NCBI GenBank assembly: GCA_030765065.1
Contig: CM060980.1
Coordinates: 66,448,364 to 66,512,363 of the forward strand
Source: Deroplatys truncata
Lineage: Eukaryota > Arthropoda > Insecta > Mantodea > Mantidae
Length of the DNA: 64,000 nt
Direction of reading: 5' to 3'
The position numbers and the translations under genes were made by a program. The notes beneath the pieces were generated by a model that was not told the origin of the DNA, did not search any database, and saw nothing but the letters and a program-made list of their open reading frames with translations. Shown piece after piece: positions 23,356-36,012 of this stretch. Each line of letters opens with the position of its first letter. Position 1 is the first letter of the stretch.

Positions 23356-24316
23356 TTAAGAAACTTATTCGAGTTTCTTTTCTCGGGCCGTGCTTTTTAT
23401 TCACGATTGCTTAGAATTATGGCTTTAAGGGCGCTGCTTCTAATTCTTCATGGAACATTACAATGAAGTTTATTCATTCTTAAATATCATATTCGGATTT
23501 CTAAATAATTAAGGTACTTTTCACTGAAATATAGATTATCGAATACTTATTAAGTTTGCATTTTCTTCCTATTCCATAAATTTAAACTAATTTCTAACAG
23601 TTCGCTTTTGTTTATTATTATACAGTTTGGAAGATTTCGCCAGTAGCAGATTTAAAAAGTTTTTGTCCTCCATGGTATAAGATTTTTCGGTACTGGAAAT
23701 AAAAGCGACATTTTCGTAGAAAACAGATCGCGAAATCCGGGATACAGATAGTTTATTTCTAATATTCTTTAATGGCAACAACCATACGAAACAGGAACTG
23801 CACTTTCTTTCGGCTCATCTGAAAAGTTTGTAGCATGAGCAGTTACACATTAAAAAGCTCCACGATGTGCTTCTATGAGGAAAGACCACAAACATTTTAT
23901 CCTTCCTTCAAGAAATTCTTAAATATAAACGAAAACAACGCTGGAAAAATACCCCAAACTTTCACAGCAAACCTATCGGTGGCAAGAATTATCTCTCCTA
24001 ATTGCCAACAGCAGAACACACTAATTTGGACATAAATACACTTGTGGATCTCACTATTTAATTCATAATTATCTGTGTTTATACCTCGCATGAAGAATAT
24101 ACACTGTATTTATCAATAAGAGTAAATTACGCCGAATTTTGTCAATCGCTTATGGAGAACAAAGAGACTTAACATTTATATAATGTTGACGGAATCCATG
24201 TCAGCACTCAGAAGAACTAGTTTGCTTATCGGTAAACGCAAATGAGAGAAGCAATATAGGAGAGGCCAGTATCTCAAATCGTGCGCTCGCGAAAAATCTT
24301 TCCATTTGGGTGCCTT
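23356..24316. other. Unassigned AT-rich stretch
   Basis: There are short frames on both strands without recognisable motifs. Confidence 0.5.
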
Positions 24317-24556
24317 TCATATCACTTCCGTAAGCAATCTCCAGTTTGAAGTAAACGAATCTCCGCTGAATACGAGGAGGAAAGCCTTAAGTCTCACGTA
24401 CGCCGCATGAACTGCCTCCAGGAATCCATCAAATGTTTTCAGCCAGTTTTTCCTGACAAGTCTCATTACGTGGATGCCATAGCCATCGTCGTTTTGTACC
24501 GTACCCCCAGATAATTCTGCTCTTCCTGCAAGTGTTTCATTTGAATATTTTACCAA
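24317..24556 (-). pseudogene. Possible piggyBac-like transposase fragment
   Basis: A 79-codon minus-strand frame reads SGGTVQNDDGYG, then RLVRKNWLKTFDGFLEAVHA, then GDSFTSNWRLLTEV. The spacing resembles the piggyBac C-terminal core (MGG-D-x-D, R-KKW, a hydrophobic helix ending in NAW-L, then an F-R-x-I/V-like end), but identity is low. The preceding conserved P-x-x-V-x-x-YN stretch is absent. It could be a chance frame. No piggyBac TTAA-bounded ends were found. Confidence 0.3.
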
Positions 24557-24689
24557 TACTCTCTTGCTCCTTTTCCCTCGATGCTGCTCCTTGGAAGCTA
24601 TAACTATCTGTCATAGATACCTCCATGACCCTTTACAACAGAGGCCACACCGATACTTCCATCTATATCCGTTTATTCACTGCCCTTTG

Positions 24690-25468
24690 TACCTCATATT
24701 CTACAGCACAACAAATTTACATCGACGGTTCGAAATGCGGAAATCGCTGCGGCTGTACGGTGGTACTACCCCATAAGACCTTCATGGACTCGACTAGTGC
24801 TCTCCTCAATCTTCAGTAGCGAGCTCCAACCAACAACTTGGTGTTGTACATTCAGTTACTTTATCACAGAGTATCAAATCGAGTAAACAGTTTCTGCCAG
24901 TAAGGGTATTTTCTCATGCTGGCATACCAGAAAATGAGAATGCTGATACTGCAGCTAAGGAACAACACGACATCCTCCAAATTTCTCGGACCTAAGATTC
25001 CCCACCAAGACCATCAGCTTTACGTATCAAACCATTCTCCGGCAATGGAAACAAGAGGGTTCCTCATCTAGAAGCAAACTACATTATTCCTATCCCCTTC
25101 CCATATCTGCCTAACCTCTCACACATTTCAAGCGTCACCATCAAGCTCTCCTATCTCGCCTACGTCTCGGACATACTGCTCTCACCCATTCCTACTTTTT
25201 GTCACGTGATCTTCCGTCCATGTGCAACTTGTCCTTCTCCACTTACAGTCACTCACATTCTCATCAACTGCCGTTTCTACAATGATGCAAGGACTAGATG
25301 CAAAATGCCAACCAGCATCCTAAACAGCCCATGGTGTACCAGCTTTCTCCAATAATGTGTTGAACTTTGTTGATGTAACACAATCATGTAAGAGATTTTA
25401 AAACCTATTGTGGTCGCCATTTAAATTTGCTGTTAAAGCGACATTAAACAAATTAAATAAAAAAAACT
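24690..25468 (+). pseudogene. 3' end of a second LINE: RNase H and terminal cysteine knuckle
   Basis: IYIDGSKCGNRCGCTVV near 24718-24770 holds the first RNase H Asp. After a stop, VFSHAGIPENENADTAAKE near 24905-24965 holds the conserved His and the last Asp. The final part (CNLSF...TVTHILINCRF near 25225-25280) resembles the terminal C-H-C knuckle of I/Jockey-type LINE proteins. An A-rich tail lies at about 25455-25468. Stops and shifts occur repeatedly. The reverse transcriptase is missing, so the insertion is 5' truncated. Confidence 0.75.
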
Positions 25469-26301
25469 TGACATGACCGAGTCAAAATCACGTGATCATG
25501 AAGTGTGTAGCAATGGAAAGTTCTAGCTATGCCGAATCGGTTAAAACTACATAACTCATGTATATATTAATTAGTACTTCTGATCGCTTTTCATTATTTC
25601 CTTGATGGCGAACTTCCAATTTATCATTATTATTTTATTGTAAAACAGATCCTACTTTACAAAGCAACTCTCGTTTTACCGCATTTAGTATCAGTACCGA
25701 AAGAAAAAATGAAGGACAATGCCATAAAATTTCTGGTTCCACTATTGCTCCATTTAAAGCACAAAAGGTCCTGTTTAAACGATTGAGTAATTAATATCTG
25801 CACCATAGTCCCCAAGGGACAAGGCCGATTATCGAACTCGCATCGATCATCAACGACCATGACGCATGGTCAGCTCATCAAATCCCCCAACTCTCGCTGC
25901 TCACTAAACCGGATAATGCTGTTAACTCTAGGTGTTATTTGGCCTGAACAGGAGGGAGTACAGGAGACCCTACAGTGGTTAAAATTCTCCAGAAAATTAA
26001 TTTCATTCGGTATTTGCCTTCCAATTAATCCTACTTCCATTTAGGCGGTACATTTTCAAGTCATATAAAGCGTATTGGGGTGCTGGATAAAATACAGAAG
26101 AATTGCGATATCAAATATGTATATATGACAAGACGTTAGATCTGGGATATATTTTAAGAAATGCGACTGCATTTTTAGTACTAATTTTCACACTTTGTTT
26201 ACAGCTTGATGAGCAATATATCTGTAAAGATTAGTTCGTAAGATTTTAAAGTAAAATAGCAGATGTACATCCACCAATTTCTTCTACGCCTTGAAACAGA
26301 T
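25469..26301. other. Unassigned stretch
   Basis: Nothing beyond short unsupported frames is visible. Confidence 0.5.
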
Positions 26302-26834
26302 ATACAGGATGGACCATTTAAGTTGGGACTGTACAGTATCTCCAAATCTAAGCGTTGCAGAAATAAATGTCTTGAATAAAAGTTGCTTGATATTGTCGCG
26401 TATGTGACTAAGGAGTACATATATTATATTAGTCTATAATCTTTTAGTAGTCTATCATAATCTTATAAATTTATGTGGAATCTCATTTCTTCACTTGCTG
26501 AAGAAGATTATGAACTAACATAAAATGTGTATTCCTCAATCACATACGTGATTATTGTTGTTCAATATTATGAAGGAAAGTAAATGTCGAGTTTTATTGG
26601 GAGGACGTTGTGATGGTCATTTTAGGGTCAATTTAAATTGACCCTAATTGAAGGTTCCCATTTAAAAAAAGTAAATTGACATAAATGGCAATCATAACGT
26701 CCTCCAAAAAAAACCCAACTAATGGCATTTACTTTCCCCCATATCAAGCAACTTTTATTAAAGCATTTCTCTCTACAACGCTTAGCTTTGAAGGTATTGT
26801 ACAATCTCAACTTAAATGGTCCACGCTGTATGCT
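26302..26834. mobile_element. Foldback element with interrupted left arm
   Basis: The outer arms begin GGACCATTTAAGTTG (about 26310) and its inverse (about 26815). Both share AATAAAAGTTGCTTGATAT. The inner arms meet in a 24-base perfect palindrome at 26623-26646. About 175 bases at 26396-26570 interrupt the left arm. A single-arm relative lies at 46226-46385. Confidence 0.75.
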
Positions 26835-27034
26835 CTTGTCTTTTTTATGAGCTCTGTAGTCTTCATTACGGAATCATTTCCTTTTCGCTGTTTTTTTTTG
26901 GGGGGGGGGGGTTCTGTAGAGCGTTTTCCCAAGAAGGTTCAAGTAAAGAGTAAAACATATGTTAGATATTATTTGAAATAAAGAGAACAAGAAAGCTTAA
27001 TACTGAATTACAGAATGAAGGTTCACACGACTTT

Positions 27035-27200
27035 AAAATTAAAATCGGGCAGGCCAAAGTATTGCTCCTCCTCGTTCAATCCACCGTCCAGGAAACAACT
27101 GGTCAAGAACTTGCCGAGCTAAGTGAAAAGCGAGCAGGGCAGCCATCCTGTTAAAGTCACATCGATACTCATACAGCAGAGGAACACCATGAAACAACTG
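27035..27200 (-). pseudogene. Fragment of a mariner-superfamily transposase (DD41D-like)
   Basis: The minus strand, with one frame change, reads QDGCPARFSLS, then QLFPGRWIERGGAILWPAR. This matches the second catalytic Asp region and the linker before SPDLNP in the copies at 38.5 and 49.2 kb. No TIRs are attached. The frame is lost on both sides. Confidence 0.55.
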
Positions 27201-27499
27201 GTGCAAAATGTTGACGAGGAAATCTATCGTTCATTTGTGAGTAAACATTAGATGTTAGAAAAAGAAAGGTTTGAGTAAAAGTTGTTTAATTTTAAAACTA
27301 CTATCCAATGATACCTTAAACAACTCATGTTCCCATTTAAAAATTCAAAGTTGACTACGAGTGACCCTACTTCCGGTTTGTTCCGGAAATATAAATATCA
27401 GCAATCGTATCTTTACATACGTTTTGGTTATCAAATTGTTTTTGCAAACAACAAGCATCTTATAGTTTTAGAGAAAAACGGCTGACAAATGTGTTCTGG

Positions 27500-28440
27500 G
27501 TTGAGGCAGTATTTTTAACATTTAAATGATATCAGTCTAATTATATAATATGAAATAAAAATAAGCCCGCCTTAAAGCAATATGTGTATAATATAATATA
27601 TAAAATGTATATTACAGTCATTGTATTATGTTTATTTTATTATGTACAAGTATAGAAATGTTATGTGAAAGTATTACGTAATTTAACAATGTAGGAACTG
27701 TGATAATAGAAGCAAGCTGCTTTCCGTAGCAAACAGAATTACAAAATAGAAGCCGAAGGTTGCTAACAATAAGGTAACCTTGAGACAATAATAATAAAGT
27801 AATATTTAAAACAGTTTAAAAATAGCCAATCAAAAACTACAAAAGCTAAAAGTCAAATAAAGGTATTCCATTGCCGTAGGCTTAGCCAATCAGAGACTTG
27901 AAATAGAGAAAATGTACAAATTCAAGCGGTAGACGCCTCAAGAAAGCGTACCCAAACAGTTCGGTTTGGTACGGGTCAGTGATTGTATGAGAGACATGAA
28001 AATTCATTGCGGCGGAAATAATATAAAGTTTACGTGTTACAAAGTGTAATTAACAATAACCTCACAGCTCTATAGTAGGATACATCAGTGAAGTGTTATT
28101 TAATCGTGTGAAGTATTAATAAAAAGTAAAAATACAATTATACTTTTGTGTAAGGCTTATTCTTTAGCTGTACCAGCCCTGTTAAGAGATACATGTTCTG
28201 CAAATTACTAATGACGAAGCCGAGGCATTCATTATATACATACATATACAATATTTAAATAAATATTAAAATAAAAGTTGGTCTTTAAACGCGGGGTGAA
28301 GGCCACCGAAAGTTTGTACCCAAATTGTGGGGCGAACACTCCTAGAAACATATCTCCTATACCTATGGTGCCTATACGTGGTGTAACCGCAAAACAACAA
28401 TTAAACCCCTTCAGGGTATATGGTATTATGGTATAGGACA
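27500..28440 (+). mobile_element. LTR family 1, copy 3 (inverted relative to copies 1 and 2)
   Basis: The reverse complement matches 53235-54195 along its length. Shared blocks are TTGAGGCAGTATTTTTA at the left, GCCCGCCTTAAAGCAATATG near 27570, AGCCAATCA near 27820 and 27890, GAAGCCGAGGCA near 28215, and GGGGTGAAGGCCACC near 28295. No internal region or primer site is attached, so it is a solo LTR or a fragment. Confidence 0.7.
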
Positions 28441-30870
28441 TTAAAAAGATCCAACTTTTAGATGCCCAATAGTATTATCTTTGTTGATCCAGGGTGACTG
28501 TAACAAAACCCTCATTTCTTCTTCTCCTCCTCCAGAAAATATTATTAGGAAGTGGAGTAATTTCGGCAACACTGTGCGTGTGACGGGGTGAAATTCTGTC
28601 TGCGCAAAATGTGCTGTACTTCGCAACTGCCGGCATATCAAATAAGTGAATTGCACTATATGATATTGCAACTTTATGTTGATAAAAACATTAATAACAC
28701 CAAATATATGAAATATGCAATAACTTTTACTGTTCTTCTAATAGATATCTAATCGGTGTTAAAAGCAATGTATTCTAAATGTCAATGTATTCTTGGTCAA
28801 TGCGTGACCAAGGAAAGCCTATGAAAATAAATTTCAAATGAAAACAGGCCTAGCATCAAGCTTTTTATGCGGCAAACGTCCGTGGGTATAGTTATAGAGG
28901 AAAAGTGCCATGGCGGAGAAAATAGCAATTGAAGTTGGACCAAAGTTATATACAGTATAGCATTGCTTAATGCAAAAACTATTCACTGTCTTGCAATTAC
29001 ATACCTGTGTAGGAGAATACATAAAACAGACTTAACTCTGGTATTTTATTTATATTTTTTTCGATTATCTTAATGATGCTAGTTCTTATACTTATATTGG
29101 GCATTTAAGTGCATGTTTCTTAGATAATAAAATTATGATTTATTCAGCATCTTAAAGTTGTAGAAAAGTCAGTTAGAAATTTGCCAGCTTGCTCGCTAGT
29201 GAATTTCTGCACTAAGAAACAAGAAATGAAGGAAGGAAAACAGAAAAAGAAAGAAGAAAAATACAGGTTGAACCTTTAGGCCTAGTATGAAAGTTCTCCG
29301 AATAATTGAATTTGATGATAATTTTATAGAGTATTTTTTGGGAGGATTTATAGCAGAAAGAAATCAATTAAGCCGACAGTAATATTAAGGAATTCGATAA
29401 TAACTCGTTTGTAAAAAAAAAAACAAAATACTGGCGATATATGTAGTGCATACAAATTCATTGATCGTCGCTGAAGTATACACAGTGCATCCCATAAAGA
29501 TATTGATAAATTTATGCAGGTTTCTACAGCCTTTCTTATTCTTCTTCTTCTTCTTCTTCTTCTTCTTAGAGATTTAATGAACAATATCTCGCATCTCTAC
29601 TCTAGCGTGAAAGGAGTATTATTAAAGAAGTGGTATATGAATGGAAAAGGTCTGGGGTTATTTTTTGAGCAAGATGTATCGCCGCATCGGTAATTTGCCT
29701 GGACAACACTTTCAATACGTTGGATTGGTAAAGGAAGATCAGTTTTTGGCCTACTAGTTCCCTGATATTAATACAGTAATCCTATGGGATTGTGCCAAAG
29801 ACAATGTGCGGAACACCTGTGGCTGATCTCTATGATTTGAAGTCCAGATTAACTAAAGCGTGAACACAACTAGAGTTTTAGATGATACTCGTTCCTTCAG
29901 GGAAACGCATGTAAAGTGAATCAAACAAAACCTTTTGAGCCAGTAATTCATTTAAATTATTCTTTTCCCTCCAGGTATGTAATATTAAAATTGCAACGCA
30001 CATTTTTAGGATACCCTATACATTCAAATTAATAAAACAAACTTAGATTGATTAATCGCTTCCGTTGGGAAACTATAGATAATATAAATTACAATGAACT
30101 CTAGCAAGTTAAAATCTAAAAGTGCATTTCTAACTTATCAGTCTGGATAAGTATGTTCATTTCCTTGCAATTAAACTGGAAAAAATATTCATTATTCATG
30201 TATTACTATCTTTAGTAATTGCTTTTGATGAGTACCCTATTTAGATTATGTTGTGCCTTGGGATTTAGATACTGTTTCAGAATGACATTCGTGAAATCAT
30301 TCATTCAATTCAGCATTCATAAGAAGTGAATATTGCTAAAATGCTACAGAACATTTCTGTAATTAATTGTATTACTCACACCAAAGACATTTTTGAAAGA
30401 ATGAATTGACATTTGAAGGAATGACAGATACACGAAACTGGATGAGAGTAGATATGACAAATATAAATCTTTCGGGCTTTGGCTTGCCGCAATCTGCTTA
30501 CATCACATGGGCGGGCTGCAGCTACCTCCATCACTACAGAATTTAGTACTAAAGCCTCTCCATTAATCCTACTTTAGCCAACCTGCCGCCAAGTAGTTGC
30601 CGTGTATTTGTATTGTGAACGTGACAGCCTCAGGAAGCCATGCACCTGAATTCTTAGAGCTATGAGAGAATAGTTCAAGGTTGATAACATGCATCTAATT
30701 GCTGTAAAGACGAGATATGCTTCGGGCAACCTTTCAGAGGACATGGAATGTCTTTTATTACATTTGTCTACCATTCCATCTTCACGAATAGACCTATAAT
30801 GAGGACTAGAGACATTATTTCCATTAATAGAAAATTCTGTAGCTTTTTGCTGCTTTTTCTACCATTAATT
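28441..30870. other. Unassigned stretch with one TTC repeat
   Basis: A (TTC)n run of about 36 bases lies at 29533-29570. No gene or element signature is otherwise visible. Confidence 0.5.
29533..29570. repeat. (TTC)n microsatellite
   Basis: It is a near-pure TTC trinucleotide run. Confidence 0.95.
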
Positions 30871-31697
30871 TTTACTTTCTCTACTACGTATAGTAATTAG
30901 GAGAAGTATTGCACTCCACCCAAAAATTCGATACCGAGATTTCACCGGAAATACATGTTTTGAGGTGCACTGAATGCATATAAAGCATTTTTGGAAACAT
31001 GTCCGTGTGTGTCTGTGTGTGTGTGTCTATCTGTGAAGAGCATAATTCATAAACGAACACTCGGATAATGGTTGGTATTCAGGTTCAGTATCTTTCAGAG
31101 AAGCGACACGATGGTTTTCAAGAAAATCCCCCACCCCAGATTACCCTTTACATGGTACATTTTTTGAGAATTTTAATTTTCTCAAAAATGGCTCTAACGA
31201 TTTTGATTAAAATATCATATGTTTAAGATACTTTCATGACAAATAAAATGTATATCTTGAATTTTCTGGGAATGTCTCCAAAAGTATTCTTCATTGTGAA
31301 CGACTTTTGCATAACTGGTAAATCATAAGAGATAGACAAAATTTCACTACACAAAAACTGCAGATCGCGTTACAATATACAATTTATGTCATATACTTTT
31401 TTTCATTGAATGAACCATTTTCAAGATATTGCTTGTTATTTCCTTAAATTTTCCAATACTTATACTTTTTCTCAAATGCGAATTCGCATTTTTTTATGTA
31501 CTGGACATGCAAAAAGAATGGAATGCGCCACATAGCAACCAGCTCTTAAAATATTTGACTATCGCTTAAAGCCTACCATACTCACCTTACACTACAAGAT
31601 ATCTCAATTAACATGAAGCATATGGAGAATAAGGTTTGTAAAAATAGTTTGTACAAGAGTAGAGAAAGTCATGTGAGTGTAACACATCAGATTTTTT
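30871..31697 (-). repeat. 860-bp dispersed repeat, copy C
   Basis: Starting from the left it runs in reverse: TTTACTTTCTCTACTACG, CGATACCGAGATTTCACCGG, CATGTCCGTGTGTGTCTG and AATGGCTCTAACGATTTTGA. It ends GAGAAAGTCATGTGAGTGTA before ACACATCAGATTTTTT at about 31697. It looks close to full length. Confidence 0.85.
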
Positions 31698-31711
31698 AGG
31701 CTTTTAACGTA

Positions 31712-31860
31712 TCAGAATAACGGAGGTAATATTGATGAACTAAATAATGAAGTATAACAATCATAAATTAGAGCCTAATATTATGGATATTAATATTCAT
31801 CCAATGTGATTAATTAAAGTGCATATTGATATTCCAAAAATTAATATGGATAAAACGAAA
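31712..31860 (+). repeat. Dispersed AT-rich repeat, copy 2
   Basis: It is the inverted counterpart of 8285-8500 (shared AATATTCATCCAAT and GGTAATATT). It begins immediately beyond the 860-bp repeat. Confidence 0.5.
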
Positions 31861-32063
31861 AATGTTATTTTTGGATCGATAAATAAATGTTTTGTACTGC
31901 ACATAGATATCGCCACAAACGTAGAAACTATTTCAATTGTTGCACACTTAATCTCCGCCATAACTTTTCTCACCAAGGTCGTAGTAAAGTAACTTTAGCT
32001 TTAAAAATATATAGTATTCTGTAACATGGAAGAATGCCGAGAGGGATGGTTCAGGCAATAGCG

Positions 32064-32403
32064 TGTAAAGCCGGAGTTACGATGAACTTAACGTAACGTA
32101 ACTTCTTTCAACGCGACATAATGTGAAAGACTAAAAAATTGTATTAATTGGAGCTATGGGGCTGACTTAACGCGACGTAACTTAAGAATTTAGCTATGTT
32201 ACATTTTTCTTCCCGTTACTTTAAGTTTGATTTCACATAGCAATTAAAACCAATCGGCGTGAAGCAAGCAAAACTACCAATGAAGAGTAATTCCCATTGC
32301 CTTAAGAGCATCCCAATTGGACCTTTAGTTTAGCAGCATTTCCTAACATCACGTTGCATCCCATCACGTCAAGTAATGTTCATCGGAACCCCGACGCTGG
32401 TAT
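32064..32403. mobile_element. Candidate MITE of about 340 bp
   Basis: Imperfect terminal inverted repeats of about 25-30 bases contain CGATGAAC: GGAGTTACGATGAAC at 32073 and, inverted, GGGGTTCCGATGAAC at 32395. The interior has repeated AACGTAACGTAAC and AACGCGACGTAAC phrases and no coding capacity. The superfamily is uncertain. Confidence 0.5.
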
Positions 32404-33235
32404 TCTTGAGTCTGGGGTTCAGACCTCGAAATGACCGATCGTTCAAAAGTTTTTTTGGTCACTTGGCAAATACTGGGATAGGCTCTTAGCACCACTGTTT
32501 CTGTCCCTCGTTCCCTTTTAGGACTGTAGGACCAGGCGCTGTGGACAGCATTATGCGGTGTATATGTGCTTTAAAGAGATAACTACTATACTGCCATAAG
32601 AAACTTTTACCCGAATTTGTGCACGGGGACAGGGAGGGTCATTGAAGATCGTTCAGCCGGGATGCGTTATCAGGAGACTCCAGGGACGCTGTGCTTACAG
32701 CCATTCGATCTCCCATAGGTTAAGTAGACGTATCTGCCTAGATTCGTCTGTAGCACTGAAATCCTTCTCCAATAACAGAGGTATAGAAAGCCACATATAA
32801 TGCTGAAATACTGGAATATATGACGAAAAGTATAAAAAATGTATTTATCTCTATTTCTTGTTAACAGAAAATAAATATCATATCTCGATATTAATGACAA
32901 TGTTACGAAGATATTATCTGTCTATCCAGCTGCTGTTAACGCTAGCGCTGGAGCAAAATTCAAGCAGTTGCTTGATGATGTTGCTGAGGACGATGAAACT
33001 TTATTCAGCGATGGTATTTAGCGGCAAAAATAATCGAAAGCAATTCGATTCATTGCTCAAGATTATATGCCCTTTAAGATTAATAAATCTAATTAAATTG
33101 AAATTTACTTTACTACTAACAATACACTCACACATTTCTTTAACAAACATGGAGATAATATATAACCAGAAACATAATCGTAAAATATAGATGAGAGAAT
33201 CCCGATTCTCTGAAAGATAATACCAACAACACTAA
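32404..33235. other. Stretch with one short exon-like frame
   Basis: Near 32875-33018 one frame reads TKILSVYPAAVNASAGAKFK and then QLLDDVAEDDETLFSDG before a stop. It looks protein-like but is only about 48 codons and is closed upstream. The rest is unassigned. Confidence 0.35.
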
Positions 33236-34145
33236 GTTTTACTTATCCCACTACTTATCTATAGAAAGAAGAGGAAGTATTGTATTCCACTAAAAAATTC
33301 GATACCAATATTTCACCAAAATGCCCATTTCGTAACTTCCTGAATCAACAAAAAGCATTTTTCGAAAACGGGTCCGCGCGCGCGTATGTGTCAACAGCAT
33401 AACTCAAAAACGAAAAGTGATAAATACCAAGGATACGTACCCATGATATGGAAACCTTTTTTGAAAAAGTTGATATTCTCAAAAATGGCACTAATGATGT
33501 TGATTTAAAATATTAAAAATCTTTCAGATATTTTCATGACAAATGAAATATAAATCTTGAATTGTCTTTGTCTAAAGTCCTCTTCACTCTGAATGAGTTT
33601 TGCATAACTGGTAAACAGATAGACAAGCTCTTATTCTACAAAAAACACACAATGCATGCTTTTTGTACAGCTAACCATTTCCGAGATATATTTCATGTTA
33701 TTTGTTTGAATTTTCAAATACTTACACTTTTCTAAATGGGAAGTGATTATCCGATGTTTGTATAACTGGTAAATCATAACAGATAGACAATCTCCTACTA
33801 CATAAAACACACAATGTATGCATTTTCTTCACAGAGTTAACCACTTCCGAGATATTCCCCGTTAATGGTTTCAATTTTCAAATACTTATTCTTTTCTCAA
33901 ATGATATTCGTTTTTTCCTCATGGTTGTGCAAAGAACTTGGGATTTCAAAGCCATCACATAATAACACACTCTTTAAAATTATGAGTATCGCTTTATCTA
34001 CTGTACCCTAAGATGAAATGTGTACAGTTGAATTGAAAAGTTATATTTTTAACAGAATTAGCTGGAATAAAAAGCTTTTGTAAGGATAGTTTGTAAAAGA
34101 CTTAAGTTGAGAACGTCATGTGAATGCAACGCATAAGACTTTTTA
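33236..34145 (-). repeat. 860-bp dispersed repeat, copy D, with an internal tandem duplication
   Basis: The usual reverse-strand landmarks are present: CGATACCAATATTTCACC, GCATAACTCAAAAACGAAAAG and ATGGCACTAATGATGTTGAT. A module of about 160 bases (ACTGGTAAA...ATAGACAA...CACACAATG...TTCCGAGATAT...CAAATACTTA) occurs twice in tandem between about 33600 and 33905. Confidence 0.8.
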
Positions 34146-35733
34146 AATATTGTTTATGTTGTGCGTCTTATTCAATCCTAAAGGAGTGCAGATGCATAAT
34201 ATACTCTTAAAAATGAGGTTTTAAAAAGTGAAGAGTGCCATTTCCAAAATATTACCAGATTATAAACTTGACATAAAAAACTTATTAATAGTTTAAACAT
34301 TAAAGAAAATTATACAGCCGATATTATTTCAACTCAGTTAAAACGTTTCACTAATATGTATTACTAATTGCACATAGATTTACTATGGTGGAGCTTGCAG
34401 CTACATGAAAATATAACTCTCTGGCGTCGGTAACAGCAGCCGTTTTGTGGTCTGCTCTAAAAATAATGGCACGTTTTGCTGCCTTGCGCTAAGTGGGCTG
34501 ATGTGTATTGTTTCTAAAGGGAATCGAGCTAATAGTAGATGCTATGAATAATATTTTACATCAGAACATAAATTTGTAAGTGAAAAGGTGTAATTGTAAG
34601 CTAGCCTGCTTCAGCTTACAGAAGTAACGCATTTGACACTGTTTACTGCATTGAGGCAGGCGCTGTATGCTCTACCTCTGACTCCGTCTCTCTCCCTAGC
34701 ACCGTCTACACTTTGGCAGCATACTCAATGCCCCCCGGTGGATATGATTATGCAGATGTAAAATAAAAAAAGATAAGTGTGCTTCCATAGACTGAAACTT
34801 AGCACGGAAATAGCGCGTTTGACCCTTGTTTCAATTACTGTTTTATCTTGATATTGTATTTTGCATTGTTGCTTCCTTTGATCATAGCTTCATTGTGATT
34901 TATGGATCACAAGATGTTATTGCCTATTCTCCCACTTCGGTACAACTCTCATCATTTTCAGTGATCTGTTGAAAGTCCTTAAGTGAAGGTTGCACTACAC
35001 TCCACGCTCTGTGGACAATGTCCTTTGCTCAAGACTGATTATGGCCCTTCCAAGAAACTGAAAGATTCCATAATGCTGCAGGTGCCGCCCAATTCGAGGG
35101 AACCACGTTCGTTTCCAGGAGATGGCTAATCCGCGATAGGAAAACCACAACTTGTAGAGGAAGCCTGCCTTCGGGCTAAGAGTCACCTGACATGAAACGT
35201 CACAAGTCTCTCATTTCTACCGTTCTTCGCTTAGACGTCTTACAGCCTTTGTATCAGTCTCAAGGACGAAATGCTTTATCACGCAGCGAGCGTTGTTGAA
35301 GGCGTTCCTTGGAATGTTATGAAAAGTTTTGTTAGGTGACGTCGTGAATGTAACACAGCTGAGATGTCCTTCAGGTAACGCTCATTAATCATGAGGCCTG
35401 CCATCTCACCCACTACTGGCAACCATTCCTTGTCTTGTTTATCTGTAAAAGAACTACGTAGCTCTTCTAACTAATGAAGTTCATACTATTGAACCCATCC
35501 GCACATATATGGATAAAATGGACGGACTACGTAAATCATAGAGAACAAATGAAATTTTACGGGCATGAGGGATGTTTTTTAATGAAGCCGTTTTTTTTAC
35601 ACAAAATGACAACTAAGATGTTTAAGGCAAACTATTTTTATTTCACAAAACATTCCTAGAATTGCTTAAGTTATGGCACTGCCATTACAGGAGAGAGGCA
35701 GATCCTAAGGAAACTACTAATGATCTATAGGAC
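34146..35733. other. Unassigned stretch
   Basis: A GC-richer patch at about 34640-34740 and another at about 34990-35320 carry no motif I recognise on either strand. Confidence 0.45.
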
Positions 35734-36012
35734 GATTTTTTTATTTTCATTTTTTAATTTTTTTATTTATGGACGCTCTTTAACTGCTGCGGTCCTTAGT
35801 GTCCCATTCTATATTGGGCGTGAAAGACCGGTAATTTTGCTCAGAGGCCTCTTTATCAGGCTTGAGGTTCTTTTACGTGCCGTAAATATACGACACGGGA
35901 CCAAGGATTAAGGATTTTTATGCCCGAAAAAATCCATCGCCCTCTGTCGGGTTTGAACCAGCGACTTCGGGAACTATAGGTAACATGGTAAGCACTACAC
36001 CACGGAGGACGA
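35734..36012 (-). mobile_element. tRNA-derived SINE, family A, copy 3
   Basis: It is the reverse complement of the 22.7-kb unit. The minus strand starts TCGTCCTCCGTGGTGTAGTG at 36012, with a B box near 35950 (GGTTCAAACCC with one change) and GATGGATTTTTTCGGGC. The T-rich left end (about 35734-35768) is the A/T tail. No convincing target duplication was found. Confidence 0.85.

Noticed and set aside
23170-23466. 98-codon frame rich in Asn
   Set aside because: It is the translation of the AAT microsatellite.
29348-29584. Frame with an Arg run
   Set aside because: It is the TTC microsatellite read on the minus strand.
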